Below are positions 16,604-25,561 of a stretch of DNA of 64,000 bases, in pieces (the stretch's first letter is position 1; each line of letters starts with the position of its first letter). Below the pieces are notes generated by a model. It worked only from the letters and a program-made list of their open reading frames with translations, did no database searches and was not told the origin of the DNA. A program made the translations under genes and the position numbers. Source of the stretch: UMGS1279 sp045577695 (GTDB lineage: Bacteria; Bacillota; Clostridia; Oscillospirales; Acutalibacteraceae); the NCBI GenBank assembly GCA_045577695.1, contig JAZNIW010000001.1, forward strand, positions 41,436-105,435, in the 5' to 3' direction.

Positions 16604-17791
16604 ATGAAACGAATCACAGGACACCTGACTGAGAAAAACAAAAAGTGGTATGCGGTCATCAATTTGTATGACTCGGATGGTAAACGCAAAGAGAAATGGC
16701 AAGGTCTGAATCTTGATGCGAACAAAGGAAACAAGCGTGAGGCGGAACACCGCCTCCGCCAGATCCTTGATCAATACAATACCGATGACCTATACAAGCG
16801 TGAAAACATGTCCCACGCCGACAAAGAGCGTAGCCGTGTGGCGCACATGCAGGTGGCGGATTACCTTCCCGAGTGGTTGGGGTCGCACAAGGTGAACGTA
16901 TCGGAAACCACCTACGAGGGTTACAAGCTGATGATACAGTCGCGAATGGTTCCGTTTTTCCGTGCCTGCGGTGACCTAAAGGTCAAAGACATTACGGGTG
17001 ATGAAATCAACGATTACTATATCCGCATCCGCAACGACGGACTCAAAGGCACGACTGCCCAACGCCATCACGCACTGTTGCATCTTGCTTTTAAGTCGGC
17101 GGTCAAGCGCAGAGTGATACCGAGCAATCCCGTTGAGCAAGCTGACAGACCGAAGGCGCAACAGTATATCGGCAAATATTATAATGCCACCGAGCTGAAA
17201 GAACTGCTTGACAAAACGGTGGATGACCCGATACACATCGTAATATTCCTCGCAGCGTACTATGGGCTTAGGCGAAGCGAAGTGCTCGGTCTTAAATGGT
17301 CGGCGGTGGACTTTGAAAATAAGACGGTCAGCATCAGTCACAAAGTGGTGCAGAATGACAAAGGCGTTGTGGGAATGGACGTTATGAAAACAAAATCTTC
17401 TTACCGCACTCTGCCTCTAATACCGCAAGTGGAAGAAGTTCTCCTTGCCGAAAAGGAAAAGCAAGAAGAAATGATGCGAGTGATGCGCCGAGGTTATTGT
17501 AAAAAATACACCGACTACATCTGCGTAGATGCAATCGGTGAACTGATAAAACCAAACTACGTGACCGACCATTTTAAAGTGGTGCTGAAAGAAAAAGGAT
17601 TAAAACCCGTTCGCTTTCACGATCTCAGGCACAGTTGCGCATCGCTGTTACTTGCAAACGGTGTGCCGATGAAAATGATTCAGGATTGGCTTGGTCACTC
17701 TGATATGGGAACAACCGCTAATATTTACAGCCACATTGATAGCGAAAGCAAAAAGGCAAGCGCGATGGCAATAGGTTCAGCGCTTTCCTAA
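16604..17791 (+). CDS. int: Tyrosine recombinase/integrase of element 1
   Basis: 395 aa, GAAAGGAGCGTGAG ribosome site. An N-terminal arm-binding part (GHLTEKNKKWYAVINLYD) and a SAM-like core-binding domain (~85-170) precede the catalytic domain with YYGLRRSEVLGL, HDLRHSCASLL, WLGHSDMGTTANIYSH: the R-H-R-H-Y set is complete. It stops 43 bp from the 3' half of a tRNA-Ser(CGA), on which it presumably acts. It is clearly related to the element 2 integrase (same length and motifs), which explains why both elements sit at the same tRNA. Confidence 0.92.
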   Translation: MKRITGHLTEKNKKWYAVINLYDSDGKRKEKWQGLNLDANKGNKREAEHRLRQILDQYNTDDLYKRENMSHADKERSRVAHMQVADYLPEWLGSHKVNVSETTYEGYKLMIQSRMVPFFRACGDLKVKDITGDEINDYYIRIRNDGLKGTTAQRHHALLHLAFKSAVKRRVIPSNPVEQADRPKAQQYIGKYYNATELKELLDKTVDDPIHIVIFLAAYYGLRRSEVLGLKWSAVDFENKTVSISHKVVQNDKGVVGMDVMKTKSSYRTLPLIPQVEEVLLAEKEKQEEMMRVMRRGYCKKYTDYICVDAIGELIKPNYVTDHFKVVLKEKGLKPVRFHDLRHSCASLLLANGVPMKMIQDWLGHSDMGTTANIYSHIDSESKKASAMAIGSALS

Positions 17792-17800
17792 AAAGAGAAA

Positions 17801-17830
17801 ACTCCTTGAAGGATAAAACCTTCAAGGAGT
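17801..17830 (+). terminator. Terminator-like hairpin after integrase 1
   Basis: ACTCCTTGAAGG / CCTTCAAGGAGT around ATAAAA; only a short T-run follows. Confidence 0.6.
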
Positions 17831-17833
17831 CCT

Positions 17834-17891
17834 TGGCGGAGACGGCGAGATTCGAACTCGCGGGGGATTGCTCCCTAACTGATTTCGAGTC
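17834..17891 (-). pseudogene. 3' half of a split tRNA-Ser(CGA), attachment site L
   Basis: The minus strand reads from GACTCGAAAT (anticodon loop) through TCAGT, a GGGA/TCCC variable arm, the GCGAG-TTCGAAT-CTCGC T-arm and CGTCTCCGCCA. Upstream of the anticodon stem the sequence is not tRNA. The missing 5' half (GGAGACG...) is found at 36320-36360, and joining the two through the shared 10-bp core gives a fully paired tRNA-Ser(CGA). Confidence 0.9.
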
Positions 17892-18044
17892 TTTTAGCCT
17901 TTGGACACTTGCTGATTTTAGTAGGCATTTTCAGGCAGCTTTGTATTCGCTGAAACCCGCATAAAATAAGGCTTTTTCGGGTGTCACTCTTTCAAACCTC
18001 GCATTTCCCTAAGTGCGTTCGAATCGAATCAAAAATCGCATTTA

Positions 18045-18086
18045 GGAGAGAACTAAGGGCGTTTTGGAGAGAACTCAGGAGAGAAC
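18045..18086 (+). repeat. Left-end arm-type repeats (3 x GGAGAGAAC)
   Basis: Copies at 18045-18054, 18066-18075 and 18078-18086; the last two are 12 bp apart. The same motif occurs twice at the right end and once in the integrase promoter, as expected for integrase arm-binding sites. Confidence 0.65.
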
Positions 18087-18164
18087 AACCGCAAATCAAA
18101 ACACATTGGCAATACACACAGGACGAACTTCAAACCGACAAATATGTTTGAAAGGCGTATTGCT

Positions 18165-18746
18165 ATGAAATATCACAAACCGATCAACTGGAATGAAGTT
18201 CCCGACGTTATTACCAAAGAGCAATTCTATCGTATCTGCCACATCAGTAAATCTACTGCTCTGTATCTGCTGAAAAGCGGAGCTGTCTCGTATGAGTATT
18301 CGGGCAAGAAAACCCGATGCTACAAGATCAAGAAAGATGATGTAAAAAAGTATTTGGAGAGCAAAGGTAAATTCCCCGAATACTATGCCACACCTAAAGG
18401 CTGGCATCGGGGTTATCGTAAAATATCACTACCAAGTGAAATGTCCGAAAATACATTGAAGCTGCTTCACGAATATTATGCCGATCTTTTATCCGACTAC
18501 AAGGACGTTATTTCCTCTCAGGAGGTCGTTAAGCTGACCGGATATGCAAAGACTACCATTAACAATTGGTGCGGCAAAGGGCGACTCAAGCACTTTATAA
18601 AGCACAATACATATTACATCCCCAAAGTGTTTCTCATCGAATTTTTCTGCTCCCCATATTTCCGAAGTATTATCCGTAAGACTTCTTGGCATATACAGAC
18701 CATCAATGAGTTTCATCACATTATGCAAAAAGAACAGAGTAAATAA
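18165..18746 (+). CDS. Protein with two excisionase-like helix-turn-helix motifs
   Basis: 193 aa from the ATG at 18165 (GAAAGGCG ribosome site). Two MerR/excisionase-type units are visible: about residues 13-58 (VITKEQFYRICHISKSTALY) and 120-165 (VISSQEVVKLTGYAKTTINN, then WCGKGRLKHF). Being the first gene inside the element beside the left attachment site and arm repeats, it is a candidate recombination directionality factor or regulator. Its terminator follows directly. Confidence 0.7.
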   Translation: MKYHKPINWNEVPDVITKEQFYRICHISKSTALYLLKSGAVSYEYSGKKTRCYKIKKDDVKKYLESKGKFPEYYATPKGWHRGYRKISLPSEMSENTLKLLHEYYADLLSDYKDVISSQEVVKLTGYAKTTINNWCGKGRLKHFIKHNTYYIPKVFLIEFFCSPYFRSIIRKTSWHIQTINEFHHIMQKEQSK

Positions 18747-18755
18747 CCGCTTTTG

Positions 18756-18784
18756 AGCACCTACCTTCGGGTGGGTGCTTTTTC
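18756..18784 (+). terminator. Intrinsic terminator
   Basis: AGCACCTACC-TTCG-GGTGGGTGCT followed by TTTT. Confidence 0.9.
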
Positions 18785-18862
18785 AATGTGCGATTTCAAA
18801 ATTTGCACAATCGCACTCTGAAAAGCATTTTGCTACACTATAGCCGTAAGGAGGTGCAAACA

Positions 18863-19165
18863 ATGGCACGATTTATTGAAGAGTTTTATTACGGCAACAT
18901 TGATCCGCAAGCACGAAGTACACGGCAAAACAAGACGGTGCAAAAAGAAATGGCGGTGCTAACAAAAACCGAAGAACAGCTCACCAACGCCCTGCAGGAT
19001 GAGCAAAAGAAATGGTTTCTCGACTTCTCAAATGCGTGGAGCATCGTCAACGGCGAATCCAATCTTGATAGCTTCATTATGGGTTTCCGTCTCGGTGCAA
19101 ACTTCGCATACGATGCGTTTATCTCAACCGAAACACCATTTGAAGATTTGCTGAAGGAAACATAA
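18863..19165 (+). CDS. DUF6809-like protein
   Basis: 100 aa from the ATG at 18863 with AAGGAGGTGC, the same leader as the paralogue at 13658. It starts MARFIEEFYYGNIDPQAR and is helical (FIMGFRLGANFAYDAF). Function is unknown; it is followed 13 bp later by a TnpV-type gene, a pairing common in clostridial mobile DNA. Confidence 0.7.
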   Translation: MARFIEEFYYGNIDPQARSTRQNKTVQKEMAVLTKTEEQLTNALQDEQKKWFLDFSNAWSIVNGESNLDSFIMGFRLGANFAYDAFISTETPFEDLLKET

Positions 19166-19178
19166 AGGAGGATTACAT

Positions 19179-19550
19179 ATGAGATCAATATTTGAACAAC
19201 AGGGCGGCGCTTACACAATGCAAGGCGATTATCAATTTCCAAACCTACTCCCACCCACCGAAGAAGAACGCCCCATCGGCGTATGGGGACAGCGCCGACT
19301 AAACTACTTAAAGCACCACCGCAAAGTCTTATATTACAATCTTCTCACTTCCGGCAAACTCCATTCCCACCTCGCAGATGTCGAAGAACAAGCTCAAGAT
19401 CTCTTTTCTCGGATTGTAAAACAATACGCCGAAAAAGATGGCATCACCGAACAACTCAAAACAGCTGACTCAATGAAGTGGGTGCAGAAGATGAACGATA
19501 TCCGAGAGCGTGTAACTGAAAAAATCAATGCAGATGTGGTGTTCGCATGA
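19179..19550 (+). CDS. TnpV-like protein
   Basis: 123 aa, AAAGGAGG ribosome site. IGVWGQRRLNYLKHHRKVLY and YNLLTSGKLHSHLADVEEQA match the small TnpV protein of clostridial transposons (Tn4451/4453 type), where its role is unclear. No TnpX-type resolvase is present here. Its stop overlaps the start of a 48-aa gene. Confidence 0.8.
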   Translation: MRSIFEQQGGAYTMQGDYQFPNLLPPTEEERPIGVWGQRRLNYLKHHRKVLYYNLLTSGKLHSHLADVEEQAQDLFSRIVKQYAEKDGITEQLKTADSMKWVQKMNDIRERVTEKINADVVFA

Positions 19551-19693
19551 GAAAGCGAAAATACTATCTTCGTCTAACAGGAGCTGAATACCACTTCATT
19601 CTTCAATGCCTTATCGATTACCGTAACAAGCTAATATCTCAAGGCAAGTATACCGACGGCGTAGATGAGCTTATAATCAAATGCACAAAATAA
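19547..19693 (+). CDS. Small 48-aa protein coupled to TnpV
   Basis: The ATG at 19547 overlaps the TnpV stop in an ATGA junction. The product begins MRKRKYYLRLTGAEYHFILQ and ends DELIIKCTK. I have seen similar tiny genes follow tnpV; the function is unknown. The terminator at 19697 follows directly. Confidence 0.65.
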   Translation: MRKRKYYLRLTGAEYHFILQCLIDYRNKLISQGKYTDGVDELIIKCTK

Positions 19694-19696
19694 CAA

Positions 19697-19732
19697 CAGG
19701 CACGGGAGTCAACCTCTCGTGCCTGTTTCTTT
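19697..19732. terminator. Terminator between convergent genes
   Basis: CAGGCACGGGAG / CTCTCGTGCCTG with TTTCTTT on the plus strand; it separates the 48-aa gene from the convergent HEPN gene. Confidence 0.85.
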
Positions 19733-19744
19733 AAAGACTTTTTC

Positions 19745-21286
19745 TTAGATTTTCCAATCATCCTCATAGTCCATAAGACTAATAGGCATTATTAGTTTAT
19801 CTTTTGATGCTTCTCTTTTTGGCTCTTCGGCTATATTCACACATAAAGATAAATTTATTATCGCTTCACGAAGAATTTTCAGCAACATAAATGTTACATC
19901 ATACATCTCTTTTTCAGATACGTATAAAGCTAAACCATCTCCATATTTCTCGGTTAGTTTATCAAAAAAAGAATCATTGATCTTAACATATTTATGTTCT
20001 AAGGCATCACGTATATCTTTAATTCTTTTCAATTCAGGGTTTGGAGAATCCTCGAATTTCTCAAAGAAATCTTTGCTAATCCAATATAATGATGACAATG
20101 CAAAATTCTGCTTTGGATTAAGAATATTCTTGTACGCATATTTCTTGTTACCATAACCAGCCGAAGTTCGCCAAATTGAACGATAATTGATATCACGTTC
20201 TTTTATTCCCAAGTCGAAATAATGTTCAATGAAAAAGGCAATTTTATCAAACATACCATAAAGTGTTTTGAATGCTGTTTTTAATTTTTCCAACCGAATT
20301 GAATATTGAGCGTAGTCGGTATGTGCCTTTATGTAAGTTTCTTTATCAGCAAAATGAGGCTCTTCTCCTGAATTAAGAGCGCTGTAGTAAATGTATCTCG
20401 CATAGATGTATTCTTGTTTGAGTTGGCTAAACATCCCATGAAATACTGGTTTGGCACCAACATCCACTATCATATTTGGAAGTTGTATAACATCTCCGGC
20501 AAAGCACAGTTCGGCTATTGGCAAATCATTTAATGTGTTTAAAAACAACCCCTTTTTTAAACACCACTCCCTATAAGCCAACTCTTCAGAGTTATCGTAT
20601 ACATATTGGTTAAAGGACAACTCGGCAGTAAGTACATTTTCAACATACTCAGGAGCATAGGTATTCATTGTTGCTTTAAAGCATTTCTTAGCATCATCAT
20701 GAGTATTTGGATCGTCGCATTTAGTTGCTTTGTTTAGATAATGATATGCAAAAAAATGAAACAGATCACGATGCTCATTATCATATTCAAGCATACCATA
20801 GTGCTGATATACTCGACCCAAATTGCCAAGAGCCATTCCGAAATCTCTATGGAACGATAACACTTTTTTATATTGCTCGATTGCCGCAATTTTTCTACCA
20901 CAGTGGTCTAATGCATTTGCGTAATTGGTATAAAGGATCTCTTTTAAACCAAGTACATATGGGCGATATATATCTTTTGTGTATTCATCTTGTTCAATCA
21001 GATTGATGCTTTTTCTAAAGAAATACAATACTTTTTGAAAAGACGCTTCCGTTCTAGTTTCGGTTAATCTTGCAAAATCATCATGTGCAGTTCCTAAAGA
21101 GTAATAAATCATAGCCTTAGAAGCATCGTTTTCTTCATCTATGGATTTTTCCGCATTGTCAAGCAAATCCCTCAGAACATCTACATCTTTATTCAATGTA
21201 GCTGCATCGAACTCCTGTGATAGTTGTTTGGCTTTATCGGAAAAAGGATCTATGTATTTATCCATTAAATTATGATTATTTTTCAT
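19745..21286 (-). CDS. TPR-HEPN protein (LA2681-like)
   Basis: 513 aa. The N-terminal half is tetratricopeptide-like (AMIYYSLGTAHDDFARLTET, then YANALDHCGRKIAAIEQYKK and MALGNLGRVYQHYG). The C-terminal part contains IRDALEHKY, the R-x4-H motif of HEPN ribonucleases, in a context matching the LA2681 HEPN family. HEPN proteins in defence systems cut RNA once triggered, so this could be the toxic effector of the operon, with the TPR part sensing or docking. It is the last gene; its start overlaps the stop of the DGQHR/TIR-like gene. Confidence 0.8.
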   Translation of the reverse strand: MKNNHNLMDKYIDPFSDKAKQLSQEFDAATLNKDVDVLRDLLDNAEKSIDEENDASKAMIYYSLGTAHDDFARLTETRTEASFQKVLYFFRKSINLIEQDEYTKDIYRPYVLGLKEILYTNYANALDHCGRKIAAIEQYKKVLSFHRDFGMALGNLGRVYQHYGMLEYDNEHRDLFHFFAYHYLNKATKCDDPNTHDDAKKCFKATMNTYAPEYVENVLTAELSFNQYVYDNSEELAYREWCLKKGLFLNTLNDLPIAELCFAGDVIQLPNMIVDVGAKPVFHGMFSQLKQEYIYARYIYYSALNSGEEPHFADKETYIKAHTDYAQYSIRLEKLKTAFKTLYGMFDKIAFFIEHYFDLGIKERDINYRSIWRTSAGYGNKKYAYKNILNPKQNFALSSLYWISKDFFEKFEDSPNPELKRIKDIRDALEHKYVKINDSFFDKLTEKYGDGLALYVSEKEMYDVTFMLLKILREAIINLSLCVNIAEEPKREASKDKLIMPISLMDYEDDWKI

Positions 21287-22734
21287 ATTTCCCCATTTCG
21301 AGCCTGCTCAAGAATGTTTTCAATACGTGCTTTCACAGAAGTCTTTATTTCTGCAGAATCCACAATTGGAACATAGTTCAAGTGATTAACATCAAACGGA
21401 ACAGAGGTGCATTTATCTGATGCCTGAAAATAAAACAGCATTCTGGAAGTCTTAACATGCTTTAATGCATATCCAACTTCGATCATAACGTTGTGTCGAG
21501 CACCTGAAAGATCGGCAATGAAAATATCACATTCTCTTATGTCGTGATACATAACATCTCTGATATCGAACGTACCGGTTTCCCTTGTACCTAAGTCGGT
21601 CAGTTCCAAATTTAGTTGCTGAACAATTTCTTTTATAGCGCTAATGCGGCTTTCTGCTTTTCTGTATTCGTCATCGCCATCATGTTCCGCAGACGGATAC
21701 CATCTTGCAATAAACACTTTTTTCGGAACATGCTCATAGATTTCGTCATACAAGTTGATAACATCATCAATATGCAGTTTTTCAACATTGCCTATGTTGT
21801 TCTTCTTTATCCACGAAAGAAATCCACGATATTTTGATTCGTTTGTAAGTCTATAGTAAGCTAATGCTCCAATAATAGCAATATTGGTTGTGGTAGCAGT
21901 TATTTCGGAATCTACTAAAGCTTGGTTTACTTCAACCAACTGAGATTTGACCGTTGCAATAGCAGAATCGTTTTCTTCAATGCTTTTGTTTTCAATTAAA
22001 AAGCCATACAGATCAACAAAAAAACTGTATTTAGCACCGCTAATGTAAGCTTTTATGGACGGAAAATATGTAAAATCAATAGTACTAATAGTTTTTCTTG
22101 CGAGGTAGTACTTCCAGCCAAATGATGGATCGGTTTTTAGTTTATCGTCTGAAAAAACCTCCGGACTTTCAAGAATAACTTTCAAGTTTTCTTCGAGATC
22201 CAACGGTATTTGCTTTGCGTTGATATTGTGAAATATTGCCCTTGAATAACGATTTTCTTCATCGGGATTTTGACACAGAATGAGACAAAACGGAACCTTG
22301 AAATCGCCAGTTACCTCATTTGCTGCACTTAATCGATGATTTCCATCTATTCGATTCAGCTTTATTTTTGTTTCATCAAAAGAAATATGTGCAACTCTAT
22401 TTTTATCTCCGGCATCATGATTAAATATGGAAATATTGATATCTCCCAGTTTTTTGTTCCATTCTTTTTTGGAAATTACAGCACTAAAGAATTCACCGAC
22501 CTCTGAATGATTGTTTCCTGTTAAAAGCGAAACAGACAACACAATTTCGGGAAAGAATCTATAATCTCCAGAATTCAAAAATGCTGCCATTTCTCCTTTA
22601 TGTTTTTCTATCAGTTCACGTTGCACATCTTTGTTTTCTTTCGATATACCACTAAGGGTTTTATAATCGGCATATCCTCTTAAACAGAGAAAATTGCCCA
22701 TAGAAAACTCTAAAATTCCGCTTAATGTTTTCAT
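21283..22734 (-). CDS. DGQHR (DndB-like) domain fused to a TIR/deoxyribosyltransferase-like domain
   Basis: 483 aa. The N-terminal ~320 residues have the DndB/DGQHR layout with RIDGNHRLSAA (128-138) and NINAKQIPLDLEENL (170-184). Residues 339-483 form a separate domain: VFIARWYPS, then CDIFIADLSGARHNVM and IEVGYALKH, the pattern of TIR-like and nucleoside 2-deoxyribosyltransferase-like domains, with Glu419 in the catalytic-Glu position. This combination suggests a DNA-end or nucleotide sensor joined to a nucleotide-consuming effector. It starts 35 bp after the preceding gene, with AGAAAGGA as its ribosome site, and ends with the ATGA overlap into the HEPN gene. Confidence 0.7.
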   Translation of the reverse strand: MKTLSGILEFSMGNFLCLRGYADYKTLSGISKENKDVQRELIEKHKGEMAAFLNSGDYRFFPEIVLSVSLLTGNNHSEVGEFFSAVISKKEWNKKLGDINISIFNHDAGDKNRVAHISFDETKIKLNRIDGNHRLSAANEVTGDFKVPFCLILCQNPDEENRYSRAIFHNINAKQIPLDLEENLKVILESPEVFSDDKLKTDPSFGWKYYLARKTISTIDFTYFPSIKAYISGAKYSFFVDLYGFLIENKSIEENDSAIATVKSQLVEVNQALVDSEITATTTNIAIIGALAYYRLTNESKYRGFLSWIKKNNIGNVEKLHIDDVINLYDEIYEHVPKKVFIARWYPSAEHDGDDEYRKAESRISAIKEIVQQLNLELTDLGTRETGTFDIRDVMYHDIRECDIFIADLSGARHNVMIEVGYALKHVKTSRMLFYFQASDKCTSVPFDVNHLNYVPIVDSAEIKTSVKARIENILEQARNGEI

Positions 22735-22769
22735 TTGTATATCCTTTCTGTCTTAAATTCTTTACATTA

Positions 22770-24152
22770 TCAAACCTCATATTTTTTAGCTTGATTGTTG
22801 AGTTTCCAAAGAAATAGACCGTTGTGTTCATGTACATCCGTATAATATTTTCCAATGTCAGATATGCCCTTCACGAAGGCCCCAGCTGCGCCAACAGCAG
22901 TAATCCCTCCCGTTGCAAAACTTGCAATTAAACTACCTGTAAGTGCTAACGCATCAAGCTTTAGCGTGCGGCTAATCTTACGATATTCCTTTTCTACTTC
23001 CTTAACTTGAAGATTGTTCAATTCATAGGAAATTGTATCTAGTTGTCGTCTAAAACTCTCTACGTTATCAATAGAATCTAAGCTTAAGAGTTTGGAATTA
23101 AGTTCATTTCTGAAATTGTGAAACGCTTCACCATAATTATTCCTAATATTCAAAATATCCGTGATAGGAAGCTGATTTAAAACGGGTAAATCTAATTGCA
23201 ATGCCATTGATGATAGTTCCGAATCCTTAGAAGGCTTTTTAATTGCCATTTGTAGAATTTTTGCCGTTAATGGTGAGCGAGACAAATACATACAGCCACA
23301 TGTTTGTGCCAAAACAAGTTCGGCATATTTTTCATTAAAATGATGGTTTGCTGCTTGATTTATAGATTGATTCACCCAAAGGTCAAATGTTTCTTTTGAA
23401 ATTGTGTCAGGGATATGCATTCTAAACAGAGCTTTTCCCGTCTTTTCGTCGTAATCGACGACCTCTTGCAACATATACTGATACATATTCCCTCTGGATT
23501 TTATGACATCGGGGAAATCAACATAAATTTGTGTTCCTAACGTTAAAGGCTTGCTAGGATCCATCCTTAAACCTGTGCCACATTTTTCAAGATTATAAAC
23601 CTTGGCTATTGAACGGTAAAAATCAAGAATTGGGGCAGGAATTACATCCGAAAAGGAAGTTGGAGAATAGTTTATGCCAATTTCCTTAGGTGCTTCATGC
23701 ATTAAAGACACAGGAAGCATCACCACAAAACCCGATTCGATTAGCGGAGAAATACATTTGATATAGTTTATAACATCTACAAGTTTTTGCCTTTCAATGC
23801 CCGGAGTTTTTTGTAATCCCATATATTGACCAACAGTATCGCTGAAAGGGTTTCTTTCTTCAGTAAGTTCAAACAAAGGATCCGGTATAACAACTTGATC
23901 CATATATAAGACAAGTTGCTTATATATATCCTCGGTGGGTAACTTGCTGAATGTTTCAATACTAATATTCAATTTGTCATGAGTGTGCCTTATTTCATTT
24001 TGAATATCAACGTAGTTTCCTAATACAAACTCTCTATATTTTTGCAGTTCGGAATTGATTTGTTTGTCCTGATATTTAGAATATTCAGAATCAACACACT
24101 CATTAGAATACAGAAAACTATTCAGCAAAAATGAAAGACAATTAATTGACAT
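22770..24152 (-). CDS. Unknown 460-aa protein with C-terminal hydrophobic segment
   Basis: No family is recognised. The protein is mostly helical and soluble-looking, then has a Gly/Ala-rich hydrophobic stretch near the C-terminus (ALTGSLIASFATGGITAVGA, then AGAFVKG) that could insert in a membrane. A RNNYGEAFHNFR segment (~350) looks HEPN-like but I would not call it. It starts 2 bases after the specificity-subunit stop with TTTTAGGAG in front, so it belongs to the same operon and may be an effector. Confidence 0.6.
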   Translation of the reverse strand: MSINCLSFLLNSFLYSNECVDSEYSKYQDKQINSELQKYREFVLGNYVDIQNEIRHTHDKLNISIETFSKLPTEDIYKQLVLYMDQVVIPDPLFELTEERNPFSDTVGQYMGLQKTPGIERQKLVDVINYIKCISPLIESGFVVMLPVSLMHEAPKEIGINYSPTSFSDVIPAPILDFYRSIAKVYNLEKCGTGLRMDPSKPLTLGTQIYVDFPDVIKSRGNMYQYMLQEVVDYDEKTGKALFRMHIPDTISKETFDLWVNQSINQAANHHFNEKYAELVLAQTCGCMYLSRSPLTAKILQMAIKKPSKDSELSSMALQLDLPVLNQLPITDILNIRNNYGEAFHNFRNELNSKLLSLDSIDNVESFRRQLDTISYELNNLQVKEVEKEYRKISRTLKLDALALTGSLIASFATGGITAVGAAGAFVKGISDIGKYYTDVHEHNGLFLWKLNNQAKKYEV

Positions 24153-24154
24153 TT

Positions 24155-25561
24155 TTATTCTCCTAAAAGTTCTTTTTCAAACCGCTCTTTTGCCGCTTGC
24201 CATTCTTGTTCTGCTTCTAACCGAAGCTTATCTGCCTCTTGTTTCCGTCTTGTGGCTTCAGCGCATATTTCTTGCTGCACACTTATCTCCGGTATAGGAA
24301 TGACAATTTTCTTCAACTCATCACTTGTTATAGCGGGATAGTTTCCTCCGCTACTTCTTTGAAGCATTTGCAACAAAACATAATCATCTAAGAGTATCCA
24401 TTGCAAATATTCTTTCAACACGTCGTTGCGTTTTAATTCTCTCAAAACGCAAAATCCTGTAGATGCAATTTGAACCTGAAGATTGTCACAAGAAATTGTC
24501 GCTATCGCTCCACGATGAGGTCTTGTTGTAGATACAAGGATGTCGCCGTCACGTACAATCATTTTTGCTCTGCTTGGAGCTTCAGAAACAGCAACTTCCG
24601 TAGTTTTATAAGAATTTTCTCTTATTTTTACTCCTGAAATTTCTATGTACGGAAATACTTCTTCGAATATGGATTTTTGGTCCCACGCTTCGGTTGAAAA
24701 CTCTATTATGTTCCCAAGGGTATCATAAGTAAGTTTTTCTATTTCCTCTACTCTATGAGTATAATAAGGATTATGATATTCAGGGTCGATTCTTCTCCCA
24801 AAGGTCATATGAGCATTGATAGCAAAAACAGCAGGCTTTTGAGTAGAAACTTCTCCTATCCCCAAAACAGAGTGTACACATTTACTCATATCTGCAAACA
24901 ACTTTTCTGCTTGTGCAAGCTTATTATTCATAGCTTCAAGCTTTTTCTCTAAATTGGTGACCAATTTCACCTGAATATCATATTTAGGGAGCACAGCAGG
25001 AAATGTTTCGAGGAATGAAGCTGAAACGCGTTGTTGACCAGCGGAACCGCTAAATACTGCTTGTGCAGCTTTTAATATATTTTCATTTGAAAAGATGGAC
25101 CAAATAAAAGGCATATAGACCTCATCAGTACGCTTTCTAACAACATGGAACTCCGTAGAACCAAACCCGACTTCTGTGGGCATTTTATCAACAATACACG
25201 ATTTTCCGTTTTGCATACAGGGCGTGATTTTTGCCCAAATCATATCTCCTTTTTTGAAGACTGTAAATCCTTTTTTGACCGTGCTATATGGTGCTAAACC
25301 GTATTCAACCATATTGTTCTTTTCCTGAACATTAGGCATAGGAACAAAACTAACAAGACTTTCGTCTGTTAGACCGCTACAATCTGTTTTAGGATTAATC
25401 TCTAAATACTTCGTCATAGATCCGCAGTAGTACGGACTATTTTTGTATTTTTCAATCAATGAAATGTAAAAAGGATATAAGGTGTTGCAATAAATCTCTC
25501 TGTTTTCAATATCCCCCCGTTTGACAGCGAAGACGCAAAGGTCATTCGCATCGGGGGTTAT
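24155..25561 (-). CDS. hsdS: Type I/IIB-style DNA specificity subunit
   Basis: Two target-recognition halves, each followed by a helical spacer (LEKKLEAMNNKLAQAEKLFA near the middle; RRKQEADKLRLEAEQEWQAA near the end), typical of S subunits. TRD1 contains VSFVPMPNVQEKNN and IWAKITPCMQNGK; TRD2 contains YIEISGVKIREN and GDILVSTTRPHRG. The conserved N-terminal KRGDIENRE-type stretch lies upstream of the first usable start codon (TTG at 25459). The frame reaches back to an ATA at 25561 that overlaps the methylase stop as ATAA, where ATGA would be expected. The coordinates use that ATA; if TTG is used the product is 434 aa and lacks the family N-terminus. Confidence 0.8.
   Translation of the reverse strand: MTPDANDLCVFAVKRGDIENREIYCNTLYPFYISLIEKYKNSPYYCGSMTKYLEINPKTDCSGLTDESLVSFVPMPNVQEKNNMVEYGLAPYSTVKKGFTVFKKGDMIWAKITPCMQNGKSCIVDKMPTEVGFGSTEFHVVRKRTDEVYMPFIWSIFSNENILKAAQAVFSGSAGQQRVSASFLETFPAVLPKYDIQVKLVTNLEKKLEAMNNKLAQAEKLFADMSKCVHSVLGIGEVSTQKPAVFAINAHMTFGRRIDPEYHNPYYTHRVEEIEKLTYDTLGNIIEFSTEAWDQKSIFEEVFPYIEISGVKIRENSYKTTEVAVSEAPSRAKMIVRDGDILVSTTRPHRGAIATISCDNLQVQIASTGFCVLRELKRNDVLKEYLQWILLDDYVLLQMLQRSSGGNYPAITSDELKKIVIPIPEISVQQEICAEATRRKQEADKLRLEAEQEWQAAKERFEKELLGE

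Larger units (their letters stand above)
13658..17890 (+). mobile_element. Integrase-proximal part of integrative element 1 (left end not found)
   Basis: A tyrosine integrase (16604-17791), an excisionase-like gene and a replication-type HTH gene end against a tRNA-Ser(CGA) 3' half at 17834. I found no second tRNA fragment to the left, so the element may reach further left, possibly taking in the whole defence island, or may have lost that end. The left limit given is arbitrary. Confidence 0.45.
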
